In this document: piece by piece, positions 1 through 8,742 of the stretch | Numbering within the stretch: position 1 is the first letter of the stretch | Layout: each line of letters begins with the position of its first letter | Assembly (NCBI GenBank): GCA_963664285.2 | Contig: CAXXNX010000084.1 | Span: 124,001 to 188,000 of the forward strand | Direction: 5' to 3' | DNA length: 64,000 bases | Origin: JAJCYL01 sp963664285 | GTDB taxonomy: Bacteria; Bacteroidota; Bacteroidia; Cytophagales; Cyclobacteriaceae | The notes under the pieces: generated by a model | Databases searched by the model: none | What the model saw: only the letters and a program-made list of their open reading frames with translations | Told to the model about the DNA's origin: nothing | Program-made: the position numbers and the translations under genes

Positions 1-53
1 TCAATATAAGCAATTTATGCCTGTTTTTTATTGTCTACTATGAATTTTTCGGG
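1..53 (-). mobile_element. Terminal fragment of an IS1380-family element
   Basis: Positions 1-58 are identical to 13128-13185, which lie just upstream of the IS1380-type transposase at 11778-13095. The window therefore opens inside the last bases of a second copy in the same orientation, with its body beyond the left edge. In both copies the shared sequence ends in cggg followed by ttaag. I place the element edge at the ggg (position 53) because it gives a CCC-starting end next to TTAA; the exact edge is inferred. Confidence 0.75.
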
Positions 54-430
54 TTAAGCTCTTCAAAGTAATAAGGCAGATCCAACTTCTTCTTGAGCCT
101 CATGGCAATCATTCCTACAGTCAAGGGTGTGGTCATAGCATAGACAAGATTCACATCCTTTATAGTCTTAGCCACCTCCAGAGCTAGGAAATAAAATCTC
201 AGAAAGGCAATGATACGCCTGACAAACCCCAGATTATTGTCATAATATACTGGCAGATAGTGAACCCGAATTCCCTGTATGATCTTCACCTCATATCTTT
301 GATCATTATGAGTGGTAATCATTTCTACCTCATATCCATTTTTCACAAGACCTGATGCCAGGTAGTAGGAGCGTATTGAGCCTCCTTCTTCGGGTGTTTT
401 AAAGTATTGATGGATATACAGTATTTTCAT
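38..430 (-). pseudogene. Family 4 glycosyltransferase, N-terminal fragment cut by IS1380
   Basis: The reading frame starts with MKILYIHQYF and a glycine-rich EEGGSIRSYYLA segment, typical of the N-terminal GT-B domain of WcaI/WbuB-like sugar transferases used in capsule or exopolysaccharide synthesis. About 125 residues match such an enzyme, up to PYYFE. The last residues (LNPKNS and stop) are read from the IS1380 end, so the protein stops where the family normally continues into a conserved charged segment. Full-length members are near 400 residues, so the acceptor/donor domain is missing and the product should be inactive. The remainder, if it still exists, would lie beyond the IS to the left of the window. 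It is transcribed away from nth with a 73-base gap. Confidence 0.8.
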
Positions 431-503
431 TTCGGAAACAATTGAGATATTAACGAAAAACTTCTAGCAGCCAATAATCCCTGAAACTAAAAAAGAGAGA
501 AGA

Positions 504-1160
504 TTAAATGGAATTTTTTCGATAAACTCGCTTAAAATATCGGCAAAAATGTGTGATATCACATTCATTGCATTTTGGCGTCTTTGCCAGACATATATAT
601 CGACCATGCAGAATTAGCCAGTGATGTGCTTTTGGTATAAATTCAGTTGGGATACCCTTGACCAACTGCTTTTCAACTTCCAGTGGTGTTTTGGCATTTT
701 GTGCAGCTAGTCCTAATCTTTTGGAAACCCTGAAAACATGCGTATCCACCGGCATTGTTGGTTGATTATCAAGCGTTGATGCGATCACATTGGCGGTTTT
801 TCTGCCAACACCAGGAATTTGTTGAAGTTGATTAAGATCCAAAGGAACCTCGGAATTAAAATCTTCAACCAGCATCTTGCCCAGGCCAAGGAGATGTTTG
901 GTTTTGTTGTTTGGGTAAGATATGGATTTGATATAGGGGAATAATTCATCAAATGATGACGAAGCCAAATGCTGAGCAGTTGGGAAATCCGCAAACAGCT
1001 CCTTTGTCACGATATTGACCCGCTTGTCAGTGCACTGGGCACTTAAAACCACGGCCACCAATAACTCAAAAGGATTATTGTAATGAAGCTCCGTGGTGGC
1101 TTCCGGCTGCATCTTGGAGAAATGAGTTATAAATGCCTCGAACCTTCCTTTCTTACGCAT
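504..1160 (-). CDS. nth: Endonuclease III (DNA glycosylase/AP lyase)
   Basis: Base-excision repair enzyme that removes oxidised pyrimidines and cleaves the abasic site. The 218-residue length is normal for the family. The helix-hairpin-helix LQQIPGVGRKTANV lies at about residues 112-125 with the catalytic lysine at 121, and the catalytic aspartate is in PVDTHVFR at 139. Four cysteines at 190, 197, 200 and 206 follow the C-x6-C-x2-C-x5-C spacing of the [4Fe-4S] cluster. The gene is intact and sits 18 bases downstream of the small ORF that overlaps the sigma factor, so it may be co-transcribed with them. Confidence 0.97.
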   Translation of the reverse strand: MRKKGRFEAFITHFSKMQPEATTELHYNNPFELLVAVVLSAQCTDKRVNIVTKELFADFPTAQHLASSSFDELFPYIKSISYPNNKTKHLLGLGKMLVEDFNSEVPLDLNQLQQIPGVGRKTANVIASTLDNQPTMPVDTHVFRVSKRLGLAAQNAKTPLEVEKQLVKGIPTEFIPKAHHWLILHGRYICLAKTPKCNECDITHFCRYFKRVYRKNSI

Positions 1161-1178
1161 TTTAGTTTTATGCGCAAT

Positions 1179-1418
1179 TTAATCGGTAAACTGGGGCATC
1201 TCAAATCGCCTCGAGTAGTTCAAAATATTATTTATTGAACGCCAGGATGGCTCTTCCTTAATACTGTCCAATTGATGCTTCAAATCAGTAAGTTCATCGA
1301 ACTCGTTATTAACTTCATTGTCACAAAGGACAGTATTCACAATTTCTTCAGTTTCTAGTTTAGTTGATTCTCCGTATATATATCGGATTAATTCATCTCG
1401 GGTAAAGATTTTGATCAT
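1179..1418 (-). CDS. Small acidic protein downstream of the ECF sigma factor
   Basis: A 79-residue protein whose start lies inside the last 26 bases of the sigma factor gene in another frame. It has no signal peptide, membrane segment or cysteine pair of the zinc anti-sigma type. The N-terminus (FTRDELIRYIYGES) is helical and resembles the opening of short anti-sigma-like proteins that often follow Bacteroidota sigma factors, but no family can be named with confidence. The tight overlap suggests translational coupling and a function tied to the sigma factor; a role as its regulator is inference only. Confidence 0.7.
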   Translation of the reverse strand: MIKIFTRDELIRYIYGESTKLETEEIVNTVLCDNEVNNEFDELTDLKHQLDSIKEEPSWRSINNILNYSRRFEMPQFTD

Positions 1419-1992
1419 ACGCTATAGTTGTTTTTTGCATTTTCTTCCTGAGATTAATCAGTGCGTAACGCATTCGACCCAAGGCAATATTTATACTAAC
1501 ATCAGTGCAATCCGCTATTTCCTGAAAGCTCATTTGCATGTAATGTCTCATAATTAATACTGCCTTTTGCGATTCAGGTAATTCCTGAATTAAGCGTTTC
1601 AATAAGGCAACAGTATCTTGTTTTACTTTTAATGACTCAACTGAGTCTTCAGCAAAATCTAGGGTGTTAAACACCTTGCTGCCATCTTCCATTACAATAG
1701 TTGGGTATCTCTTGCCTTTCCTGAAGTAGTCAATAGCTAAATTGTGAGCTATTCGCTGTACCCAAGGCAAGAATTTACCCTCTTCATTGTACCTGCCGGA
1801 CTTGATCGTGTTCACTACTTTAATGAAGGTATCCTGCAATAAATCCTCCGCAACGTACCTATCCTTCACAATAAGATAAATAGTGGTAAAGACTTTTGAC
1901 TTGTGTCTTTTGAGCAATTCCGCAAAGGCCTCCTCGTTTCCATTTTTGTAAAGTGATATTAACTGACTATCACTTATAACAACATTATTCAT
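1393..1992 (-). CDS. ECF-type RNA polymerase sigma factor
   Basis: The 199-residue protein has sigma region 2 (DLLQDTFIKVV and the following FLPWVQRIAHNLAIDYFRK, about residues 49-92) and a region 4 helix-turn-helix near MSFQEIADCTDVSINIALGRMRYA, about residues 153-176. It lacks regions 1 and 3, as expected for group 4 sigma factors. A good Bacteroidota promoter lies about 90 bases upstream on the same strand. The gene is followed by an overlapping 79-residue ORF, then nth. Its regulon cannot be read from the sequence. Confidence 0.93.
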   Translation of the reverse strand: MNNVVISDSQLISLYKNGNEEAFAELLKRHKSKVFTTIYLIVKDRYVAEDLLQDTFIKVVNTIKSGRYNEEGKFLPWVQRIAHNLAIDYFRKGKRYPTIVMEDGSKVFNTLDFAEDSVESLKVKQDTVALLKRLIQELPESQKAVLIMRHYMQMSFQEIADCTDVSINIALGRMRYALINLRKKMQKTTIAYDQNLYPR

Positions 1993-2079
1993 AAAGTGTA
2001 CCTGTTTGTTTAACGTAGAGGTCTATACCATATTGTCAAATTTTTTGATTAATTGAAGATTTTTATAAACGGTAAATAT

Positions 2080-2110
2080 CAAATGTATAGAACAAGCTCG
2101 TTGGAAACAA
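2080..2110 (-). promoter_or_regulatory. Predicted Bacteroidota promoter of the sigma factor gene
   Basis: Read on the minus strand, TTG is followed after 20 bases by TACATTTG, a perfect match to the Bacteroidota -7 consensus TAnnTTTG with the usual TTG at -33. It points into the ECF sigma gene and would give a leader of roughly 80 bases. Confidence 0.55.
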
Positions 2111-2113
2111 CAT

Positions 2114-2153
2114 AAAGTTCAATTTTTTCTATGAATCAGACTAATTGAACTTT
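2114..2153. other. Inverted repeat between MORN gene and sigma gene
   Basis: An 11-base perfect inverted repeat (AAAGTTCAATT / AATTGAACTTT) with an 18-base spacer. It lies downstream of the minus-strand MORN gene and just upstream of the sigma promoter. It could be a weak terminator of the MORN transcript or a binding site; the sequence does not decide between these. Confidence 0.4.
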
Positions 2154-2262
2154 TTAGAATTTGTTCTAACATGTCTTATAAACAGGACAATTATCTCTCA
2201 CCCTACCCCTAAAGCGTGAGCAATAGCAACAGTAAGATCAAGCAGGGGATATCAGGCTTACT

Positions 2263-2379
2263 TGCTCACTACTCAAACACTTGCTGCTTTTGTAAACTTT
2301 CTTAATGCTCAGTACTCAAACTCTTGCTGCCTTAGTCAGACTTTCTCTTGCTCAGTACTCAAACTCCTGCTGCCTTAGT
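2263..2379. repeat. 43-bp direct tandem repeat, about 2.7 copies
   Basis: Units begin at 2263, 2306 and 2349, each opening with TGCTCA(C/G)TACTCAAAC and containing a CTGCT(T/C) segment followed by TTAGT or a variant. The third unit runs into the stop codon of the MORN-repeat gene at 2375. Together with 1993-2262 this fills the 380-base gap between the sigma gene and the MORN gene; no ORF is convincing in the gap. Confidence 0.8.
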
Positions 2380-2960
2380 TATCCCCTTCATCTACTAACT
2401 CGCCATGCTCATAAGTATACTCGATTGTGACGTTACCTTGCTGATCATACCATTTAGCATTACCATGTAGTACGCCATTGCTATAGTTACTTTCTTCCTG
2501 GATGTTTCCGTTAGAATAATACCTTTTGAGCGCTCCATGAGTGACATTATTGACGTAGTTCATTTCCAGCACTATTTTACCTCTTTCATATCTATAGTAA
2601 ATGCCGTTTTTCATTCCATCTACAAAATCTACTTTCTCTATAACCCCCCCGATTGTCGATGGATAAGTAAGTTCCATGCAGCTTGCCATTTCTGTAACCA
2701 CTAATTGTTTTGACCACGCCATTTGGATAGTACTCGGTCCAGATACCATTTCTTAGACCATTATAATAATCTCCTTCTTGAATAACCTTCCCATCGGTAC
2801 CGCTTTGAACTACTTTCACCAGATTATCATTGTCCGGGTAAGGAATGCGTTGCGCGCCAGGAGGAGCATCTGAAAAATCGCCCACTGAGACCACTTCGGC
2901 TGACTGGTCACAAGTAAATAATATCAATCCAATTAAAGCATAATATACTTTTTTTATCAT
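2375..2960 (-). pseudogene. MORN-repeat lipoprotein, frameshifted in a G7 run
   Basis: The start MIKKVYY is followed by a hydrophobic stretch ending in the lipobox LFTC, so the mature protein should be an outer-envelope lipoprotein. The rest is built from repeated YxNGxxxG(T/N)W units such as YYNGLRNGIWTEYYPNG, the MORN_2 pattern found in Bacteroidota surface proteins of unknown binding role. The frame breaks near 2645, where the coding strand has seven G. Six G would join the upstream frame (SIDNRG) to the downstream frame (VIEKVDFVDGMKNG) and give one protein of about 195 residues. The run could be a consensus error or a slipped-strand switch. The N-terminal half alone would end as a short unrelated tail. 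Confidence 0.8.
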
Positions 2961-3011
2961 CACAATCATTTTGGAAAATTCGAAAATAAATTTTTTCGCA
3001 AAAACAGACAA

Positions 3012-3743
3012 TTATAATCCTACAATCTGAATCAATTCTTTTGGAATGACCGGCATACATTTCATTCTCAAATAGAGTTGAGCTGTAGCAATCACGTCAT
3101 TACAACAATAATCGGCTATTCTTTGAAGGCCGTCCTCTTCATAATAAATCCTGTTTACCATACTGCCATCAATGTCAGATTTACTTGATGGCACGTCAAA
3201 GATAGCTGTGAGCAAATCGAGTGACGTAAAACTCTTGCGATCACCAAATTTCCACATCTCCATGGTATCAAGATAGTTTACTTCCCAGGGTTTCTTTGAT
3301 GATACATCAAGTATATCCGGTAGTGGTACTTGGTTTATCAGCATTCTTCGACAGAGATAAGGAAAATCAAATTCCTTACCATTATGTGCGCAAAGGATAG
3401 TATTCTCCTGGTCAAACTTATTTTCTACTATCGATTTGAATTGGACCAAAAGCTCTTTTTCGTCATGAGATGATAATGACTCAACCCGGAACGCCGTGGA
3501 TTCATCCTTTTTGCCATAAAAAAATCCTAATGCTATGACTATCACCTTACCGAATTCAGCATAAATCGCGGCCCGATCAGTAAATAGTTCATCTGAGGAT
3601 AGCTGATCATCATTCCGCAAAAACCCGGACTTTTTATCCCATTGTGGTTTGAGTCTATGCTCTAAGTCATTATAAGATCCTTTAATAGAAACAGTTTCAA
3701 TGTCTATAAAAAGTAGATTTCTTAATTCACTCTCCATATTCAA
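3012..3743 (-). CDS. Predicted 3'-5' exonuclease related to DNA polymerase B
   Basis: This 243-residue protein has the three exonuclease motifs of the DEDD superfamily: FIDIET near residue 12 (Exo I), CAHNGKEFDFPYL near 118 (Exo II) and YCCNDVIATAQLY near 212 (Exo III). Its length and motif sequence fit the stand-alone family related to the PolB proofreading domain (PF10108). Such proteins are presumed DNA repair nucleases, but the physiological substrate is not established. The start codon overlaps the end of lipB by 17 bases, suggesting an operon with lipB and the mannose-6-phosphate isomerase gene. Confidence 0.88.
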   Translation of the reverse strand: MNMESELRNLLFIDIETVSIKGSYNDLEHRLKPQWDKKSGFLRNDDQLSSDELFTDRAAIYAEFGKVIVIALGFFYGKKDESTAFRVESLSSHDEKELLVQFKSIVENKFDQENTILCAHNGKEFDFPYLCRRMLINQVPLPDILDVSSKKPWEVNYLDTMEMWKFGDRKSFTSLDLLTAIFDVPSSKSDIDGSMVNRIYYEEDGLQRIADYCCNDVIATAQLYLRMKCMPVIPKELIQIVGL

Positions 3744-4443
3744 TTCTCATTTGGAAAACTTCCGACAAATGGTCGATCAAATGCATTTCCACTTCATTTA
3801 TATTAAGCTGCTTGCCCAATTCCAAGTGAAGTGAAGTTACCGCCTTGTCATCAATTCCGCAGGGTACGATGTGGTTATAAAAGTCAATATCAACATTTAC
3901 ATTAAAAGCAAATCCGTGCATAGTCACCCAACGGCTGGTTTTAACTCCCAGGGCGCTAATTTTCCTCTGGTTAGGTCCTTCTGCATCTATCCAAACACCA
4001 GTTAAACCCTCAATTCTACCAGCGCTAATATTATAGTCATTCAGTGTTCTAATTACAGCTTCTTCGAGATTTCTTAAATAGAGATGAATATCTGTAATGA
4101 AATTATCCAAATCCAAAATCGGATAGCCCACTACCTGCCCCGGACCATGATAGGTTATGTCCCCACCACGGTTGATTTTGTAATACCCAATGTGTTTATT
4201 TTCAAGTGATGTTGAATTGATCAGAAGGTTCTTCTCATTACCACTTTTGCCCAGAGTGTATACAGGCGGATGGGAGCAAAAAAGAAGATAATTTGGAGTT
4301 AATTCCTGAGTACATCCTTTACGGTTTTTGATCTTAATCTCTACAATTTGTTCAAATAAATGCGTTTGGTAATCCCATGCTTCCTTATAGTCGATCAGAC
4401 CAAGATTGACATATTTTACAGTTTTGTTTTGTTGAACAATCAT
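3727..4443 (-). CDS. lipB: Octanoyl-[acyl carrier protein]:protein octanoyltransferase
   Basis: LipB moves octanoate from acyl carrier protein to lipoyl domains, the first step of lipoate synthesis for the pyruvate and 2-oxoglutarate dehydrogenases. The signature RGGDITYHGPGQ is at residues 92-103, the catalytic lysine at 161 (KISALGVK) and the catalytic cysteine at 195 (VPCGI). At 238 residues it is full length. It shares one base with the isomerase stop codon upstream and overlaps the exonuclease gene downstream, so the three are probably one transcript. Confidence 0.96.
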   Translation of the reverse strand: MIVQQNKTVKYVNLGLIDYKEAWDYQTHLFEQIVEIKIKNRKGCTQELTPNYLLFCSHPPVYTLGKSGNEKNLLINSTSLENKHIGYYKINRGGDITYHGPGQVVGYPILDLDNFITDIHLYLRNLEEAVIRTLNDYNISAGRIEGLTGVWIDAEGPNQRKISALGVKTSRWVTMHGFAFNVNVDIDFYNHIVPCGIDDKAVTSLHLELGKQLNINEVEMHLIDHLSEVFQMRIEYGE

Positions 4444-5429
4444 TAGGCTATAAAACTTTCTAACAATTTAGTATTTGCTGAGGGTAAAAATGTAATATCA
4501 TTGAAAGATGCCGGGATTAGTGTACTTTCCCCCGCTACAACTACAATTGTTTGATCGCCACATGTTAATTCTGCTTCGCCCTCAAGACAAACATAAATTT
4601 TGAATGAATCAATTGAACTGAAATTCTTTGTTATGGGCTTATTGATGTCTAACAAGTTAGTAGTGAAGTATTCACACTCAATCAATGGTGTTGTATCATT
4701 AACCATTGGTTCGAATAAAGTTTTGTAACTATCTTTTACTTCGTAATTAATAACATCCAGGGCTTCTTTTATATGTAGGTCCCTTTTCTTTCCCAAATTG
4801 TCTATTCGGTCAAAATCATAAACCCGGTAGGTGACATCTGATGTTTGCTGTATTTCAGCCAATAATATTCCTTTTCCTATGCTATGGACCCGCCCTGAGG
4901 GGAGGAAGTAGACGTCACCTTTGCTTACCAATTCTTTATTTAAGACAGTTAAGACTCTATTGCTCTTAGGGTATTCATGAAATTGTTCTTTCGTCACCAA
5001 CTCAGAAAATCCGATATACAATAAGGCGCCCGGGTCACTTTGAATGATGTACCACATCTCCGTTTTACCGAAAGAAGTATGTCTTTCATAGGCAATTTCA
5101 TCATTTGGATGGACTTGAATAGAGAGATCATCGTTGGCATCGATAAACTTGACTAACAATGGAAACTGGTCACCGAAGGTTTTGTAGACATTTTCTCCAA
5201 CCAACTCAGATCTATATATATTGATGAGGTCTGGTAAAACCATACCTTTTAGTTCTCCTTGTGAGACAACAGAGAGGTCTCCTTTGACTCCCGAAATTTC
5301 CCAGCTTTCACCACAATTGTTGAGAACTCCAAAATCTTTATTTAAATAAGTTCTGATTTTATTTCCACCCCAAATTTTGTCTTTATAAATAGGTTCAAAT
5401 TTTAGGGGATAAAGGGTAGGGTTTGACAA
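4443..5429 (-). CDS. manA: Mannose-6-phosphate isomerase, class I
   Basis: A cupin-type zinc enzyme interconverting mannose-6-phosphate and fructose-6-phosphate, feeding GDP-mannose for surface glycans. The metal ligands are visible: Q105 and H107 in QVHPND, E124 in GKTEMWYI and H182 in GRVHSIGKG. The length of 328 residues fits the short bacterial (YvyI/ManA) form. It is the first gene of a likely three-gene operon with lipB and the exonuclease, and is divergent from yraN with a 43-base gap that must hold both promoters. Confidence 0.94.
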   Translation of the reverse strand: MSNPTLYPLKFEPIYKDKIWGGNKIRTYLNKDFGVLNNCGESWEISGVKGDLSVVSQGELKGMVLPDLINIYRSELVGENVYKTFGDQFPLLVKFIDANDDLSIQVHPNDEIAYERHTSFGKTEMWYIIQSDPGALLYIGFSELVTKEQFHEYPKSNRVLTVLNKELVSKGDVYFLPSGRVHSIGKGILLAEIQQTSDVTYRVYDFDRIDNLGKKRDLHIKEALDVINYEVKDSYKTLFEPMVNDTTPLIECEYFTTNLLDINKPITKNFSSIDSFKIYVCLEGEAELTCGDQTIVVVAGESTLIPASFNDITFLPSANTKLLESFIA

Positions 5430-5472
5430 TTAATTTAATATTTTATGTCCAATAATCGGGCAAAGATAGATC

Positions 5473-5823
5473 ATGTCTAAAAACAAAAAAATTGGTGATT
5501 GGGGCGAAAAGTTAGCCACAGAATATCTGGAAAATATGGGGTATGATATCCTAGTGAAAAATTATCGCTATTCACGATATGAGATTGACCTAATTGCAAA
5601 AAAGGATGACCTATTGATTTTTGTTGAGGTTAAAACGCGTTCAAGAACCCGTTTCGGCTACCCGGAAGATTGGGTAGATGCTAATAAAATAGATCGAATA
5701 CTAGAAGCTTCTGACCAATATATTAATGAAACAGATTGGCAAAAAGGAATTCGGTTTGATATCATAGCAATTCTGAAAGGACGTGATTCCGAAATCAGGC
5801 ACTTTGAAGATGCTTTTCACTGA
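5473..5823 (+). CDS. YraN family (UPF0102) endonuclease-like protein
   Basis: The 116-residue protein carries the family pattern GDWGEKLATEYLENMGY, EIDLIAKKDDLLIFVEVKTR and a terminal IRFDIIAI. The acidic residue plus ExK arrangement is that of the restriction-endonuclease-like fold. The biological role is still unsettled; some members sit next to replication or recombination genes. The gene is intact, and downstream lie about 230 bases without a convincing gene before the IS1595-type element. Confidence 0.92.
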   Translation: MSKNKKIGDWGEKLATEYLENMGYDILVKNYRYSRYEIDLIAKKDDLLIFVEVKTRSRTRFGYPEDWVDANKIDRILEASDQYINETDWQKGIRFDIIAILKGRDSEIRHFEDAFH

Positions 5824-6063
5824 TGATAGAATTCCACCAATATTTTGCTCTGCGAGCCACCACAGACCGATGTGCGGTAGGGACTTGCTAAGAGAAACTG
5901 AGTCCCACTGAGAGTCTTTAGATCCCCTTTCCGGGAACTCTGTGGTTTTACCTCTGTAAAACAGCTTTTTAAACCATATTGCCATACTTTTTGATTAGGC
6001 TTACGTTAGTTTAGATTCATTCCATATTCAACATCCGGCTGGATTTAGGTGGGATTAACTTTA

Positions 6064-7089
6064 TTGAAGTAGGCATTTAATAAATACAAATCATTTTATA
6101 AGGACAAGGCTTATGATTCACCATTCTGTCCAACAGATTATCAAATATTCCACCTTTCATCTGACTGCGGTTAAACCTATAACAATATTGGTCAATGTAT
6201 GCCTGAAGGTTATCTACGGAATGATGGATACCTCTAAGCCAGGCCTTGAACATCATAATTGTCCTGTGTAAGTCTGGGAAGTTCTTACCCTTCTTTCCAC
6301 TGTCGGTTTGAACCAGGAGGCTGTATTTATTTTTTAAGGGCATGTATCCCCTCCACTTATCGGTTTTGATATTAGCCCGACAGGATATATGATCTTCGAA
6401 AAAAGGCTTTAGCTGCCTGGTACCTGCATTGTCAATTATCCTGGCATACATTCGGCTAACTCCTCTGCCTTTCTTCTCAATTGCAACTAAAACCTGCCTT
6501 TTTCGGTTATTCTGACGCCCTACAACACCTTCTTCCTGTTCTCCTACTACCGTTTCATCGACTTCTACTTTGCCCATTAGCGGGTATTTGCCACTGCTGG
6601 CCATTGCTTTCATAACCTTGTGTTGGAACAGCCAGCAGGTTTTTTGGCGCAACCCCAGTTTTCGGCTCAGTTCAGTAGAAGCAATTCCTTTTTTATTTGT
6701 ACTCATGTAGTAAACAATATAAAAAGCCTTTAAAAGTGGGAATTTAACCTTGTGGAATAGGGTGCTACTAGTGGGAGTAGCCTGATACTTGCATTTAGTG
6801 CATTGCCGTGTATGCTGCAGCTTCCCACCGCAATACCGGTCATGGCCACACCTCTCACATTTAAACCCTTTGGGCCATTTCAATTCGGCCAGGTATTCTT
6901 GGCAACTGTCGTTATCGGGGAATTTCTCCTGAAACTCGAAAAGTGTTAGACTTTCATACTTTTTCTCCATATCTTGAAATTTAACTTTTACTCTTAATTG
7001 ATATTAATATACTGAATATCAGTGACTTAACAAAGTATTTCAAGCTGTTTTTAGAGTCAAAATCATTATTTATTATATGCCTACTTCAA
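6064..7089 (-). mobile_element. IS1595-family element (ISPna2/IS1016-like), intact
   Basis: The element starts with TTGAAGTAGGCAT and ends with its complement; the terminal repeats extend about 24 bases with a single mismatch. It is bordered by a perfect 8-bp duplication, taacttta, at 6056-6063 and 7090-7097, the target size expected for IS1595. It carries one intact transposase. It sits 36 bases before the ferritin start codon, so it has probably displaced upstream control sequence of that gene. Confidence 0.93.
6077..6970 (-). CDS. IS1595-family transposase (ISXO2-like DDE domain)
   Basis: The 297-residue transposase opens with an N-terminal zinc ribbon of the CxxC type (CERCGHDRYCGG and CTKCKYQ, about residues 38-62). 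A DDE-type core follows, with KVEVDETVVGEQE near residue 135, a second acidic region around IKTDKWRGY and a C-terminal YIDQYCYRFNR segment. The frame is uninterrupted, so the element may be active. It is only distantly related to the other IS1595-type transposase in this window. Confidence 0.93.
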   Translation of the reverse strand: MEKKYESLTLFEFQEKFPDNDSCQEYLAELKWPKGFKCERCGHDRYCGGKLQHTRQCTKCKYQATPTSSTLFHKVKFPLLKAFYIVYYMSTNKKGIASTELSRKLGLRQKTCWLFQHKVMKAMASSGKYPLMGKVEVDETVVGEQEEGVVGRQNNRKRQVLVAIEKKGRGVSRMYARIIDNAGTRQLKPFFEDHISCRANIKTDKWRGYMPLKNKYSLLVQTDSGKKGKNFPDLHRTIMMFKAWLRGIHHSVDNLQAYIDQYCYRFNRSQMKGGIFDNLLDRMVNHKPCPYKMICIY

Positions 7090-7125
7090 TAACTTTATTT
7101 TTACATCAGAAAGAAATTTTACTGC

Positions 7126-7668
7126 ATGAAGGATCAGATAAGATTAAGAACCTCCCTCTCCGAAGAGATCGAATTTCTGCTAAATGAGCAAGTAATGAAA
7201 GAGGCTAAATCATCATTTAATTACCTGGCTATGTCAGCCTGGTGCGAACGAAAGGGCTTTGTTAACAGTGCTAAATTTTTCGAAATCCAGTCTGATGAGG
7301 AAAGACAGCATATGAAACGAATTTTTACCTACATCAGTAGCGTTGGTGGTATAGCAATAACTCCATCTGTTGGCGAGATACAACAGGAATTTGATTCCTT
7401 TCGGAGTGTTTTCGAAATAACCCTTGAACAAGAAATTGCAATTACCCGCTCGATAAGTAACATAGTAGAGAAATGTACCGAGTTAAAGGATTACATGACA
7501 TCAAATTTCCTCAATTGGTTTTTAGGCGAACAGGTTGAGGAGGAAGCAATTGCACGGAGGTGTCTGGAAATTTTTGACATTGTTGATCAGCAAGGTTTGG
7601 GTTTCCTAATGATAGATAGAGAGATAGCCCTGGTTAGAGATCAGGCACAGCCGCCAGCAGGAGCGTAA
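7126..7668 (+). CDS. ftnA: Non-haem ferritin
   Basis: An iron-storage ferritin of 180 residues. The A-site ligands are spaced as in bacterial FtnA: E26 in MKEAKSSFNYL, then E59 and H62 in SDEERQHMKRI, with further acidic residues in ITLEQEIAITRSI and GEQVEEEAIA. It should assemble into a 24-subunit cage and oxidise Fe(II). The IS1595-type element ends 36 bases upstream. Its target duplication taacttta is one base away from the -7 promoter consensus, so expression may now depend on the IS end. Confidence 0.94.
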   Translation: MKDQIRLRTSLSEEIEFLLNEQVMKEAKSSFNYLAMSAWCERKGFVNSAKFFEIQSDEERQHMKRIFTYISSVGGIAITPSVGEIQQEFDSFRSVFEITLEQEIAITRSISNIVEKCTELKDYMTSNFLNWFLGEQVEEEAIARRCLEIFDIVDQQGLGFLMIDREIALVRDQAQPPAGA

Positions 7669-8742
7669 ACTACATGCAATGCAGTTATATACAATAATTT
7701 AACTTAATTCGGGTTAGCTAGCTGAAACTTTGTTACATTATATCCAGGTTTCCGGCTAAAACCAAAGACATTGGAAAATCTCTTACTGACAATTATTCGT
7801 TCTTTTTGAAAGAATAGAAATAGCATGGTTCTTTCCTCATGCAGCAATCTTTGAAGCTCTTTAAGCCCTGATACTTTTTGCTCTTTTTTTTCAGCATAAT
7901 TTATGAGATTTATAACACTATCACTTTGCTGTGACCCAAAACCAGTATAGTTTAATCCACCGGGTATTGCTGCATCAGTGCCAAAAAGTGGGGCAAAATT
8001 ATGTGCAAGTGGTCCGCCTCTGAACGAAGATAAAATAATCTCAAAATCATGAGATTTAGCCCTTTTTATTAACAGTGAACGATCTAAACCTCTCAAGTGA
8101 ACATCAATGCCAAATTTCTTCAATCGGTCATTTATGATCAGCGCAATACTCTCATTAATGGCAGAGCCCGTTTGATAGTTCAACGTTAGGCTTAGTTGTT
8201 CATTATTCAAATTATACCATTGGTTTTTATCTCTTCGGTAACCGCTCTGTATCATCAAATTTTCACTTTTTTTAGGATTGAAATTAGTCAATTCAACGTC
8301 TGAATTATAGTATAGCGAGTCCACCGGATTCATCGGCCCCACAGTGCGTTGACCGAAACCTAAAGCTGCTACTTCAATAATATCTTCATACGGAATTAAA
8401 TGTGATAATGCCTTCCTCATCGGCAAATTTAGTTTTTCAAGTCTGGCATTAAATCCGAGGTAAACAAACTGATAACTATTCGGAGCCAGGAAATGAAATT
8501 GGGACTTATACGTTTTGTCCTCTGCCATTAAAGAGAAATCAGATGGAGGTACACCTGAGAGAACATCAATTTCGCCATTTTTTAACGCTATGAGCGCTAC
8601 GGACTCATCCTGAATGACATAATAGCCAATTTTATCGGGATAGTGATTGAGATGCGGTTCTATGGATTCCAATCCATAACCCCACCAATCTGCATCTTTT
8701 TCTACAATTACTGAACTTCCCTCGTTCCAATCAGCTATTTTG

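Noticed and set aside
5701..5985. A 94-codon minus-strand ORF starting MAIWFKKLFYRGK next to yraN
   Set aside because: Its C-terminal half is antisense to yraN and the rest has no recognisable family or good start context; it was left out as a gene. The 5824-6055 stretch holds no clear RNA gene either.
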